From the IMG/VR virus record IMGVR_UViG_3300028384_000675, positions 28,947 through 92,946 of that record: a stretch of 64,000 nucleotides of DNA, one strand, 5' to 3'. How positions within the stretch are numbered: the stretch's first letter is position 1; every line of letters starts with the position of its first letter. The translations under genes and the position numbers were made by a program. Positions 55,695 through 64,000 of the stretch are shown piece by piece. The notes under the pieces were generated by a model. The model searched no databases. It was not told the DNA's origin and saw only the letters and a list, made by a program, of their open reading frames with translations. This stretch comes from a virus.

Positions 55695-56435
55695 TTAGTC
55701 ATCTTCTGGCAAGATTTCTAATAATTCATTGACTGTTTGTAGTGCACCGTTGAAGGTTGTCTCGAGTCCGTAGCGATATGAAACTTCCCACGAGGTAGGA
55801 ACCTCCGGCATTTCTAGGATAATTGAGCAGGTGAGATCTCCGCTCGGATCGAACGTGTCATAGTCTAGCGTCAGTTTGTCATAGTCCAGATAATCTTTCC
55901 AAAACACTGCGAGGTCAAACGACTTGCGGGAATCAGTTTTACCGTTCTTGTCAATGAGCTGGTAACCAATGGCGCGACCTGTTCTCCTCAAATCATTGAT
56001 GCTGCCGCCCGATGGTGTTTCGCCAGTATAAAGAGGGACACGAGCAACCCAACCGTCTGGTCCTTCTCCATATGAACCGCGAGGAAACTGTTTCGCCAGA
56101 TTTTTCGCTGCCTTCTCAGTGCCAGCATTGAGTTCTGATATCTCAAAGTTTGGGTTGGGTTCGTAGATGCCATCAGAAACGATCAGTCGATGCTGAGAAA
56201 AGTCAAGGTTGCCTGTCACCATATTCATTGCATTCGCATGAAGCACCAGATTGCGAGCAACCTCTTTTCGATCTACTGAACCGAAGAAGTCTTGACGATA
56301 CAGTTTCTCAAACTGTGTACGCGAACCCTTGGCACCGAGAAATTTAGCGCAGGCGATTCCTGGTGCCAGTTTAGTCTCAGAGGTTATGCGGGTTATTAAT
56401 TCAGGGTTATATTGTGGATCAACGAGTATCTTCAT
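55695..56435 (-). CDS. Unrecognised 246-residue protein in the baseplate hub cluster
   Basis: I do not recognise this protein. It begins MKILVDPQYNPELITRI and has a middle part with NLVLHANAMNMVTGN and SDGIYEPNPNF. A C-terminal part is rich in aromatic and acidic residues (AVFWKDYLDYDKLTLDYD, CSIILEMPEVPTSWEVSYRYG). There is no signal peptide, membrane segment or coiled coil. It overlaps the needle gene by four bases and precedes gp25, so it is very likely a virion or baseplate-assembly protein. The His/Asp-rich middle recalls peptidoglycan hydrolases only loosely, and I make no functional claim. Confidence 0.6.
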   Translation of the reverse strand: MKILVDPQYNPELITRITSETKLAPGIACAKFLGAKGSRTQFEKLYRQDFFGSVDRKEVARNLVLHANAMNMVTGNLDFSQHRLIVSDGIYEPNPNFEISELNAGTEKAAKNLAKQFPRGSYGEGPDGWVARVPLYTGETPSGGSINDLRRTGRAIGYQLIDKNGKTDSRKSFDLAVFWKDYLDYDKLTLDYDTFDPSGDLTCSIILEMPEVPTSWEVSYRYGLETTFNGALQTVNELLEILPEDD

Positions 56436-57898
56436 TTTGTATTCACCTTGAATCTCTTGCTACGATTATCAGTTGGATTGTTTCCCAGTACATTAGATCC
56501 GAAACGGAGTGTCCCCTTCTTACCTTCTGACCTGCCAATCTTTGGATGCAGGTTCTTCTTAAAGTTTTTGTTCAACTTACCTTCAGCAACGAGATAACTT
56601 GTAAACTCATTGTTGTTCAGATTCGCTGGGTCGCGCAACTTTGATCGAATCTCATGTATGGATGGGTCATGATTGAACAATCCTTTGTACTCATCGCTGC
56701 GACTTAACTTCTTCTCAAGCTTAGGATCAACTGTAACGTTTCGTATGCCATACGTTGATGACGAAAGTTGAAGTTCTACAACTGCCGGATTAGGAATCGG
56801 AGCAGTTGCCGGAATCGGAGTATATGGCATGATTCCTGGTTTCGGCGCGACAGGTGTTGGCGGTATTCCTGGTTTACTGTCTTTCGCTGTAACTGCAGTC
56901 TGCGCACGAATCGCGCCTTGAGCGAATCCTGCTGTCGATGCAAACATAGCATAGTCAGCGTGTAATGATTCAGTTGCCTTACCGACGAGCGTCCCATAAA
57001 ACGTTGACATATTTGTAATCGCAGCAGGAAACCCACCATACGTCTTACCATAGTAATCTACGAGAGGACCACCGATTGTACCTTTATGACCGAACATACT
57101 GATATGCCTTGCTGCTAAACTTGCAGTAGAAGATGCAACGACCCACTCGCCGACGGCAGTCGTAGTCAGATCTTGACCGGCAAGCAACTCAACGCTGCCC
57201 TGAGTCAATGAAGTATTATTACCAGAAACAACTTGATAATGATCGCCCAACAACGTCTCAGTATTATTACCGATAACTTTCGTACCACGTGTTCCGCGAA
57301 TCGTATAGTTCTGATCGAGGTTGACAGTCTTAGTGTGCCTGCCTTTTATGTCTTCCTTCTTGTCGCCAGCGACGTTGAGGTTATAGTTACCGCCAACGTT
57401 CATGTTGAGATCGCCAGAGACATCCAGCGTTAGGTTTCCTTTGTAGATTAGTTTACCTTCACCCTCAACGATCGTTGTGTGATCACCGCCAGTGACCTCT
57501 ACACGCTGATTGCGAGATGAGATTACAACTGTACCATCAGCACGCAACTCAACTCCTGCGCCTGTACGGTGCTTGATCAGTACACGTTCCCCGCCAGGAG
57601 TGTCGTCCATCTCGAACGAATGCCCCGACTGCGTTTCTTGTATTTGATTGTGTGGAAACAAAGAAGGTTTTTGATCTGGTATGTTGAGTGACACATCATA
57701 GTCGCCACCACCCATACTCAGATTATTGACTTTCTCGCCTTTCGCTGCCTTGTTGACACTGGTACTATAATAATGCTCTCGCGTAGGAAACGCGCCACTC
57801 GGGTCAACAAAACCGTCGACGGTCACGCCTTCAGTTTCTTCTGTGCCGATTTTTAATTTTTCGACACGAGCATTGTAGTTGTCGGTTTTATTCGTCAT
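56432..57898 (-). CDS. gp5: Central tail needle, gp5 C-terminal beta-helix as a separate gene
   Basis: A 488-residue spike protein. Residues ~85-110 (PHNQIQETQSGHSFEMDDTP, GERVLIKHRTG) are the typical entry to the gp5/VgrG spike. Residues ~125-265 are beta-helix repeats (GNLTLDVSGDLNMNVGGNYN, GDKKEDIKGRHTKT, GTRGTKVIGNNTETL) expected to form a trimeric needle. The C-terminal ~200 residues are Pro-rich and then helical, and are not found in T4 gp5. It overlaps the amidase gene by 11 bases. In T4 the OB fold, lysozyme and needle are one protein (gp5, 575 residues). Here the needle is independent. Confidence 0.88.
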   Translation of the reverse strand: MTNKTDNYNARVEKLKIGTEETEGVTVDGFVDPSGAFPTREHYYSTSVNKAAKGEKVNNLSMGGGDYDVSLNIPDQKPSLFPHNQIQETQSGHSFEMDDTPGGERVLIKHRTGAGVELRADGTVVISSRNQRVEVTGGDHTTIVEGEGKLIYKGNLTLDVSGDLNMNVGGNYNLNVAGDKKEDIKGRHTKTVNLDQNYTIRGTRGTKVIGNNTETLLGDHYQVVSGNNTSLTQGSVELLAGQDLTTTAVGEWVVASSTASLAARHISMFGHKGTIGGPLVDYYGKTYGGFPAAITNMSTFYGTLVGKATESLHADYAMFASTAGFAQGAIRAQTAVTAKDSKPGIPPTPVAPKPGIMPYTPIPATAPIPNPAVVELQLSSSTYGIRNVTVDPKLEKKLSRSDEYKGLFNHDPSIHEIRSKLRDPANLNNNEFTSYLVAEGKLNKNFKKNLHPKIGRSEGKKGTLRFGSNVLGNNPTDNRSKRFKVNTK

Positions 57899-59765
57899 TG
57901 TTTATCTCATCAATAGTAAACGGTGATTGCTTCAGTGGATTCGTAAACTTGGATGCCTTACCAAAGTTTGCAAAAACGTATTCGCGAACATCGAACCCAG
58001 GATCGCCTTCGAGCGGATCAATGTCATTATGCCCTACGATCTGACCACCAGGAAAACGCGAGTAGAATCCGCGGCAGAAATGATCGAACGTATTAAATTG
58101 ACTGCGCGTCAACGACTGAACCGAAACAAAGTTTTCTAAGTTAGGTGTACCGCTCGGCACATTGATTCCTCCAACGAAAGCGATACCGATACTGCGCTCG
58201 TTATGATCGTTCGTTGGAGCGTGTTGACCTTCGATATTAATTGGTCTTCCGCGCTGTAACGAACCGTCGCGACGAATCACATAGTGATACCCAATGCCCT
58301 TTAGATTCGACGCTAGGTGTATCGCGTTGAGTTCTTCAGAACCAATGTTTTTGTTGGTTGGCGTTTCAGTCCAGTGTACAACGACCTCGGTCACCTCACG
58401 ACTAATCTTTTTGAATTCTGCTTGTAGCTCTTCGGTCGATGAGATGTACGGGAACTTCGGGTCGCCTTCGCCTTGCTTCCATTCTTTTTCAAAGGAACCG
58501 ATGACATATGGTTCTTCGAATACAAACTCCGAGGGAATCGGTTTTGTTGCAGAAGATATCGTAGAGTCTATCGTCTTAATAAAGGTGCGAATTACTGAGT
58601 ATGATTTACCCGTCTTGTTAAACAATATCTTAACAGCATCTGCCTGAGCAGCAGCATCATCCTGAGAAAGATTGATAACACGTTCAACTTCAGCATCGGT
58701 CAGTTTAGGTGCGAAGTCTTTAACACGCTTGTTGATATCTGTTAGTTGTTCTTTGCTTAATGATTGTACGATACCGACTTCGCCGCTCTTAGCGATACGT
58801 GTTTGAATGATAGAATTTGTTTCGTCTATCGACTTAGATAACTTCGCGCGAGTGAGGGAAGCATTGTTAACAGCATCCTTAACTTCTTTCGCATCCTTGC
58901 CACCTGATAGGTTTTCGAGGTCAGATTTGTCTCGTTTGTTTAAACTGACCTCTAATTCTTTTGTCACGAGTTGACTCAGATCGGTTGATGACTGTGTTGC
59001 ATTTGACAATGCTTCATTGAATTCTGATGCGCTTGTTGGTCCACTACTCGTTGCCGAATCATAATCGATCACGAGGTTTCCTGATCCATCTGAGTCAACT
59101 CCCGAAACGAAACTAATAGTTCTGTTCAAATCAATTGGTGTTCCGACGAGCGTGCTGAGTTCATCGGTCACACTATTAATCGCTGAGGTTGCCAACTGAT
59201 TGATTGTTTCTGAAGCGAATGCTCCGATCTTTCCGCCGATGTCCAGATCTTTTCCTGCAGCGAGGAGACCCTCTGGCGAACCATCGACAACTGCCTTCTG
59301 TAATGCCCCAGCATCAATCCCCACGAGACCTGTAATTAATTGAAGCACTGCGCCGATAGTACCGTCGACGCCTCCTTGTTCTTCGAGAGACGCTGAGATA
59401 GGAAAGACCAGACCGTTTGAGTCAGGCTCAGAAAATTCTACAGAAACGTTTGCACCGAACTTAGAAGAGATTGCCGCTGCTGCGCCATTGACCAGATCAG
59501 TTTTTAGATTGTCCCAAGTTTGTGCACCAGCATCTAGTAGACCTTCTTTGGTTGAAAGTTTGTCGACCTGATCTTGAAACTTGTCTACTTCCTGAGTAAG
59601 AGATTGAATACCACCATCAATCTGCCCTGCGATATTACCTGCTGTCGTCTCGAGCGAGTTCTGTAATTCGTTGACAGTTCGTTCGGCGAGGTTTTCTGTT
59701 TTCGTTTTGTCGAGTGATGCTTCTGCTGTTGAAACTGCTGACTTGAGATTTTCATTTTTACTCAT
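57888..59765 (-). CDS. Tail-associated N-acetylmuramoyl-L-alanine amidase
   Basis: A 625-residue protein. The N-terminal ~330 residues are coiled-coil and low-complexity structural sequence (LTQEVDKFQDQVDKLSTKEG). The C-terminal ~165 are an Amidase_2/PGRP domain that cuts the bond between muramic acid and L-Ala in peptidoglycan. The zinc ligands are visible as His464 (VVVHWTETP), His579 (VGHNDIDP) and Asp588 (GDPGFD). GIGYHYVIRRDGSLQRGRP is the substrate groove. It replaces the lysozyme domain that T4 carries inside gp5 and most likely makes the hole in the cell wall during injection. It lies between the OB-fold hub gene and the needle gene and overlaps both. Confidence 0.92.
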   Translation of the reverse strand: MSKNENLKSAVSTAEASLDKTKTENLAERTVNELQNSLETTAGNIAGQIDGGIQSLTQEVDKFQDQVDKLSTKEGLLDAGAQTWDNLKTDLVNGAAAAISSKFGANVSVEFSEPDSNGLVFPISASLEEQGGVDGTIGAVLQLITGLVGIDAGALQKAVVDGSPEGLLAAGKDLDIGGKIGAFASETINQLATSAINSVTDELSTLVGTPIDLNRTISFVSGVDSDGSGNLVIDYDSATSSGPTSASEFNEALSNATQSSTDLSQLVTKELEVSLNKRDKSDLENLSGGKDAKEVKDAVNNASLTRAKLSKSIDETNSIIQTRIAKSGEVGIVQSLSKEQLTDINKRVKDFAPKLTDAEVERVINLSQDDAAAQADAVKILFNKTGKSYSVIRTFIKTIDSTISSATKPIPSEFVFEEPYVIGSFEKEWKQGEGDPKFPYISSTEELQAEFKKISREVTEVVVHWTETPTNKNIGSEELNAIHLASNLKGIGYHYVIRRDGSLQRGRPINIEGQHAPTNDHNERSIGIAFVGGINVPSGTPNLENFVSVQSLTRSQFNTFDHFCRGFYSRFPGGQIVGHNDIDPLEGDPGFDVREYVFANFGKASKFTNPLKQSPFTIDEINNDE

Positions 59766-60583
59766 CAGACTAGAACCTCATTATATGCAAACTCTGCTAA
59801 ATTTTCAGTGTCAACTGTAGTGAACAGATAGTCGCGGTTGATTACTTTACTCGCTTCTTTCAAATCAGTCGTCGCCAATAACTTACTGTTAACCTGATTA
59901 AACCGATTGTTCAGTTCATAAAGAACGAACTGTAACTGTGTCGAATACGATCTCCAGTCCTTGCTTGGTTGCTGATTCGCAGCAAATCGTAGCAACCCGT
60001 TGTATCGACTTCCGGCAGTATTTACTCTTTCCCAATTAGCAATACCGACATAAGAACTCGCCGGACCTTTTTCGAAATATGTGATCAAAGAAGAAGCACC
60101 GATTAATGCTCCGGTGATTGCTGCCGCATGTATCGGAGAGTAATTGTTATCTATAAAGAACTTCATAGACTGTAAACGTCGAAGGTCAACTTTGGCGGCA
60201 GGAACGTTGTCGTCTTTGAACACCATTTCTGATTGAGCAGTTTGTACGCTTGTCGGTTGCTCTACGCGCGGGAGACTACCGAGAATCAATGGGATCTGCG
60301 ACGACTTACCGTCGATGAACACGCCGAAGACGAATGCTCCTGCGACGAGTTGTGGAATACGACCAATACCCGATACACCACCTTCAGTTGTTGGAATTAA
60401 AACCTGCGCCCAAGGTAGGTCGCGTTCAGGTATCTCACCTGTAGAGGGATTATGCACGCCGTTAATACGAATCTTGACTCGACCCTCTAAACCTGCTGGC
60501 GGTACAGCGTTGATTACCGTAGCAAAAAACCAACGGTAATCGTCGCCATAGAATTCTTGTTGTATTGGTCTTAAAATATTCAT
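59765..60583 (-). CDS. gp5: Baseplate hub OB-fold protein, gp5 N-terminal part as a separate gene
   Basis: A 272-residue protein. Residues ~18-110 (RWFFATVINAVPP, EGRVKIRINGVHNP, RDLPWAQVLIPTT, SGIGRIPQLVAGAFVFGVFI, PLILGSLPRV) are the OB fold of T4 gp5, which docks on gp27. The rest (IHAAAITGALIGASSLI and a helical tail with FAANQQPSKDWRSYSTQLQF) is new and may bind the amidase or needle. It overlaps the hub gene by four bases (ATGA) and the amidase gene by one base. Confidence 0.85.
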   Translation of the reverse strand: MNILRPIQQEFYGDDYRWFFATVINAVPPAGLEGRVKIRINGVHNPSTGEIPERDLPWAQVLIPTTEGGVSGIGRIPQLVAGAFVFGVFIDGKSSQIPLILGSLPRVEQPTSVQTAQSEMVFKDDNVPAAKVDLRRLQSMKFFIDNNYSPIHAAAITGALIGASSLITYFEKGPASSYVGIANWERVNTAGSRYNGLLRFAANQQPSKDWRSYSTQLQFVLYELNNRFNQVNSKLLATTDLKEASKVINRDYLFTTVDTENLAEFAYNEVLV

Positions 60584-61932
60584 ATCGCAAAGTTCTTCGG
60601 CAAGTCGCCCAGTTTAGTAAGACGCATCGATGCATCATGGTTTTGATCTACGAGTTTGTGCCCGATCGCTATTATTAAATAGTCGCCGGACTTTCTCTTA
60701 TCTATCCTTTTCTCTAGAGGTGTTCCAGTATTTTGATCTGAATTCAAGAACAACACACGGACCCGACGACCAACGTTGACCTTGCCCTTGAATAATGAGA
60801 CGCCATCGATCCCAATATCAATTGTATTCTTTCCTAGGATGTGGCGAATGATTTTGTTCTTCGCCTTTAGTTTTGATTCATATATGTTGTTGTTCTCATC
60901 GAGTAGAGTCGCTTCTTCGTGATAACTCAGGAACTGATTGTAGGTCTTGGACGAAGAGACTTGATGTACGTGATATGAGTTGTATTGATCTGATAACGCT
61001 CCATCAATTAACAGTGACGGATCGAAGATAGACTGCGTTGTACTGTTATCGATGGTGCCATTCGTGTACATCTCAGTCAGAATATCGCGAACCGACAAGT
61101 GAGATCCCGAGGATATGCCTGTACCTGCGTCTAAATTCTCATAGAATGAACCCACCGCGCCGGACTCGAACAACTCTAATGTGTTTTCATCATTCTGCGA
61201 CTTGAACGATTTGATAACATAATAAGGAGCGAGCGTTTGATCTTCGGCGGACTTGATTGCCTGACTGTACCGATACGGTAGTTTTAGATTCACGGGATCT
61301 TGTAGCAACAGCGAGTCTAGGTCAGATAAAAACAGCAAATCGCTGTACAAATCTGATGTTAGGAAAATAGGTGCACCAGTTTTAGTGGTTGCTCTGCTCA
61401 GCAACCAGTACACCGCTTGAAGTGGGTTCATGTACGGAACAATTACTTTCCTCACACCCTGCGCTGAACCCGAGAAGTACGGATAAGCGATATCCTTTTT
61501 CAGTTCATTTAAACTGAGATCGGCGACCATATTCTCGATGGTTTCAGTAAACGAGCGACTGATCTGTTTAACTGAGTTGACATACACATGCTCTTCGACC
61601 AACTCGAGCGAAAGAACTTCAGAGTTATCGTTGGTACGATAAGAGTCCATGATCCTAGCGATGAAAAACGTCTTATCGATTACTTGTTCAGTTGGTTTAT
61701 CTGGATCGCCGATTCGTATGTTGATACGCTCAACACCCTGCATCGACAGATAGTTCTTCAGACCAGCATCATCAAGGAATACCAGTTTGGCGTCGATGTA
61801 TGACTTGTATAGATTCTCGAAGAACTGTAATTCCAGTATACTGTTTTTGATGTCGACAGAAAATGCCTCTCCTGTTGTAGAAGACGAAACAAGGTTCGCT
61901 TGCAAAATAGAATACGGTGATCTGATGTTCAT
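60580..61932 (-). CDS. gp27: Baseplate hub protein, gp27-like
   Basis: A 450-residue protein. The segments SVDIKNSILELQFFENLYKS, QVIDKTFFIARIMDSYR and LELVEEHVYVNSVKQISRSF, followed by NPLQAVYWLLSRATTKTGAP, match the first tube-like domains of T4-like hub proteins (gp27, 391 residues). A C-terminal GDYLIIAIGHKLVDQNHDASM segment also resembles the family. It forms the trimeric ring that bridges the sixfold tube and the threefold spike. It lies between gp53 and the gp5 OB-fold gene with one- and four-base overlaps. Confidence 0.85.
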   Translation of the reverse strand: MNIRSPYSILQANLVSSSTTGEAFSVDIKNSILELQFFENLYKSYIDAKLVFLDDAGLKNYLSMQGVERINIRIGDPDKPTEQVIDKTFFIARIMDSYRTNDNSEVLSLELVEEHVYVNSVKQISRSFTETIENMVADLSLNELKKDIAYPYFSGSAQGVRKVIVPYMNPLQAVYWLLSRATTKTGAPIFLTSDLYSDLLFLSDLDSLLLQDPVNLKLPYRYSQAIKSAEDQTLAPYYVIKSFKSQNDENTLELFESGAVGSFYENLDAGTGISSGSHLSVRDILTEMYTNGTIDNSTTQSIFDPSLLIDGALSDQYNSYHVHQVSSSKTYNQFLSYHEEATLLDENNNIYESKLKAKNKIIRHILGKNTIDIGIDGVSLFKGKVNVGRRVRVLFLNSDQNTGTPLEKRIDKRKSGDYLIIAIGHKLVDQNHDASMRLTKLGDLPKNFAI

Positions 61933-62693
61933 TAATTATTTTCCAACGCTCGCTTAAACTCAGCGACGACTGCTTCAATATCGTTCTTCTTTATCAAACG
62001 AATACGCTTTGACGCATCATTCTCATCGACTAAATATTCAAGGTTCGTCTTAGGAATCGCCCCGACGATATCAGAAGGTGCATCCAGATAAATGTTAACC
62101 CATTGATCAGAATCGTTGACATAATGATGCGTGCCCTCATACTCGTAGACTGTATTCCTCAATGGGGCATTTACCGTCAATGGTCTCTCCGGATCTTGAA
62201 TCGAATACGCCAAAGAAGTTGATCCAGTGATGTCATCGTTCGAAGCGATAACGATCTCTCCAACATCAAGGTTCTTTCGTATCACAACTCCTGGTCTACC
62301 ATCAACCATAACCTCTTGACCTTTCGGATATAGGTCTGCATATTGTGCAACGCCACCAGCACTATCAACGTCAAGTTTCACTGAGTAGTTAGGGTAGAAG
62401 TCAGTTTGAATTTTATCAATCAGGTCTTGCTGCGCCAATGGCCACCCCGTCTCGCGGAGTCGTTCATTCATCAGGAACAGTGTCCACTCGTAATCGGTTG
62501 TGCCGTAGAGGCGATATGAGAGAGTCTCAGGTCTATCGAAGTCTCGGATTTCGTAATCAACATATGCTGAAATACGGTTTTTGATTTGATCAATGACATC
62601 AGAATACTTGGACAGTTTTTGATATTCTACAGGTTGATCCTCATTACCGAAACGGTATGCGACCTTGGGAAACTTGTTAAAATAGTTTGACAT
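61932..62693 (-). CDS. gp53: Baseplate wedge protein gp53
   Basis: A 253-residue orthologue of T4 gp53 (196 residues), which helps join wedges around the hub. The segments YFNKFPKVAYRFGNEDQPVE and LYGTTDYEWTLFLMNERLRE with WPLAQQDL are characteristic, and the C-terminus resembles a LysM-like beta region. It overlaps the neighbouring genes by one base at each end, so it is translationally coupled within the gp48-53-27-5 run. Confidence 0.93.
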   Translation of the reverse strand: MSNYFNKFPKVAYRFGNEDQPVEYQKLSKYSDVIDQIKNRISAYVDYEIRDFDRPETLSYRLYGTTDYEWTLFLMNERLRETGWPLAQQDLIDKIQTDFYPNYSVKLDVDSAGGVAQYADLYPKGQEVMVDGRPGVVIRKNLDVGEIVIASNDDITGSTSLAYSIQDPERPLTVNAPLRNTVYEYEGTHHYVNDSDQWVNIYLDAPSDIVGAIPKTNLEYLVDENDASKRIRLIKKNDIEAVVAEFKRALENN

Positions 62694-63970
62694 TAGAATC
62701 CTCTCTCAACTTTACCCTTGTCCATTGTCATAACCTCGATGAACTCGAGTTGTAGATCAACTTCAATAAAGTAGTTATTTTCTGCACCTTTATACATGCC
62801 CGTGGCAGTTTGATTGAACGTTGTCGTTACAGAGTTTAGATAACATCGCTGAATATCGAACGCAGGATTTTCTTCCCGTGTATCTTTAATTTGTATATCA
62901 AACACATTAGGAAACTTGTAACCAAATGGTATATCTGGCGACGCGTCACTAACTTCTGGATAAACTTCTGCCCTGAGGAATTTAACAATATTTTTAACTT
63001 CTCTTGCTTCTTGTTCGCTTTTGGCAACCATTCGAAATGCCATCGGGAATGATCTAATCTGAACGCCTTCGAACAAAGTTCTGAGGTTAGGGTTCAATGT
63101 GACGCGAGATGCCTCCTTGGCAAAATTTGCCAGCGGTTCTGCACCTATTGCACCAGCGAGAGCACCAAGACCTGCCATCCCTGCTGGTTTAGCAAGAGCA
63201 GCAGCAGCACCAGCGCCGACCACTCTGGAAAGAACTTGAGATAATAACCCCCCGCTTGTCTGATTCAACTCTCCGTTCTCTCCAGAGATCAATGATCCTG
63301 CCGCGCCGATTATACCTTGACCAAAATTAGTAGCACCCTGATTATATGTAGAAGCATCATTGTATGTTAATCCTCTCTGCAACGGTAGAGTCACGGTTCC
63401 TACCAACTTTCCCTTTGTGTAATTCTCGTAAGAAGTAAGCGTTGCGGTATTGTTCGCTATGTTAGATATGCTTGTACCAAAATCGCTAATTTTACCACCA
63501 GCAGTGATCAGTCCAAGTGTCACGCCACCGGCAACTCCTACACCTGTTGCAATTTTTGATCCGGTCAAAGAAGCGAGCGCACTGGTAGCAACAGCAGTAG
63601 ATGCTGTTCCTAGTACGTTTTCTAATCTTTCTGCAGGATCTTCTTCTTGAAATATAGAATCAACACCAGATTTAACATATCCACGAACTTTATCAACTTC
63701 TTCTTCAATCGCCACGAATGATTTCTCTGCCGTAAAATCGAGTTCGTATGCATTAAAAATAATTCTGACAGGATAATCGGTGTCTATCGACAGGGGATAT
63801 CTGTACGAGGGAGGCGCAACCTCTTTATCTACGCTTTCTTCAGTCACTCCGAGTTCTTCTAACTTGGGTTTGTATTCCGCGACAATTGCAGTATAGTCGG
63901 TCACCCCTGCTGCTTTAGTTAAATCAGCATCCCCTCGTTTCGACAGATTCAGTTTGGTTTCGTCAGTCAT
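62693..63970 (-). CDS. gp48: Tail tube cap / baseplate protein gp48
   Basis: A 425-residue protein of the tube-cap family that starts tail tube polymerisation on the baseplate. The C-terminal domain RVTLNPNLRTLFEGVQIRSF, then FRMVAKSEQEAREVKNIVKF and FNQTATGMYKGAENNYFIEV, has the tube-protein fold signature shared by gp48 and gp54. A long Ala/Gly-rich middle (SALASLTGSKIATGVGVAGG) is typical of the marine members. gp54 is the main alternative, but no second copy is seen here. The ATG at 63970 is complete within the window. No late promoter word is seen in the last 30 bases. Confidence 0.8.
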   Translation of the reverse strand: MTDETKLNLSKRGDADLTKAAGVTDYTAIVAEYKPKLEELGVTEESVDKEVAPPSYRYPLSIDTDYPVRIIFNAYELDFTAEKSFVAIEEEVDKVRGYVKSGVDSIFQEEDPAERLENVLGTASTAVATSALASLTGSKIATGVGVAGGVTLGLITAGGKISDFGTSISNIANNTATLTSYENYTKGKLVGTVTLPLQRGLTYNDASTYNQGATNFGQGIIGAAGSLISGENGELNQTSGGLLSQVLSRVVGAGAAAALAKPAGMAGLGALAGAIGAEPLANFAKEASRVTLNPNLRTLFEGVQIRSFPMAFRMVAKSEQEAREVKNIVKFLRAEVYPEVSDASPDIPFGYKFPNVFDIQIKDTREENPAFDIQRCYLNSVTTTFNQTATGMYKGAENNYFIEVDLQLEFIEVMTMDKGKVERGF

Positions 63971-64000
63971 ATCTTTTCCAATAAATACTAGTGGATTATT

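Overview
The window is part of the late (virion) gene region of a T4-like myovirus. Nearly every gene runs on the minus strand, so the region is transcribed from right (64000) to left (1). Recognisable T4 orthologues in transcription order are gp48, gp53, gp27-like hub, gp5 (split into separate genes), gp25, gp6, gp8, gp13, gp14, gp15, gp16, gp17 and the start of gp18. The style of the accessory genes (DSD/DSE-rich fibres, a small protein ending GLPW, a DUF4815-type giant wedge protein, cupredoxin-like fibre tips) resembles marine T4-like phages. No host marker is visible and I do not assign a host. At least twelve copies of the T4 late-promoter word TATAAATA precede genes, which implies a gp55/gp33/gp45-type late transcription system encoded elsewhere. 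I saw no tRNA, CRISPR array or insertion sequence.

Layout from right to left. 62.0-64.0 kb: tube cap gp48 and wedge gp53. 56.4-61.9 kb: central hub and spike, where the OB-fold part of gp5, a zinc amidase and the needle are three consecutive genes. 55.1-56.4 kb: an unknown protein and gp25. 52.3-55.0 kb: fibre A. 43.7-52.2 kb: gp6, gp8 and a 1791-residue wedge protein. 41.0-43.7 kb: two small proteins, a YadA-head-like fibre and a small fibre protein. 39.3-41.0 kb: a subtilisin-like protease. 37.1-39.2 kb: neck genes 13, 14 and 15. 3.8-36.9 kb: about 33 kb of adhesin genes inserted between gene 15 and gene 16, including proteins of 3821 (plus 308 after two stops), 3595, 1192 and 1067 residues. 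0.8-3.8 kb: packaging genes 16 and 17. 1-0.7 kb: the start of the tail sheath gene.

The most remarkable locus is gene 17 (large terminase). It is broken into an N-terminal gene and a C-terminal gene, each carrying half of an intein split at the unusual site near its N-terminus (the arrangement known from the AceL-TerL intein). A GIY-YIG homing endonuclease gene sits exactly in the break, out of frame with both halves, with its own TATAAATA promoter inside the intein-N coding sequence. The C-terminal half has no ATG, GTG or TTG start before its intein motifs, but has a strong Shine-Dalgarno sequence five bases before an ATC codon. Active terminase would need protein trans-splicing.

The second striking locus is the integrin-like FG-GAP giant. 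Seven-bladed propeller modules alternate with cadherin/Ig-like linkers, and two adjacent in-frame stop codons (TAG TAA) fall in the fifth blade of the last propeller, while the reading frame continues for 308 more residues to a cupredoxin-like tip. The genes are packed tightly. The longest stretch without a gene is the 172-base leader at 36933-37104, so no gap exceeds 300 bases.
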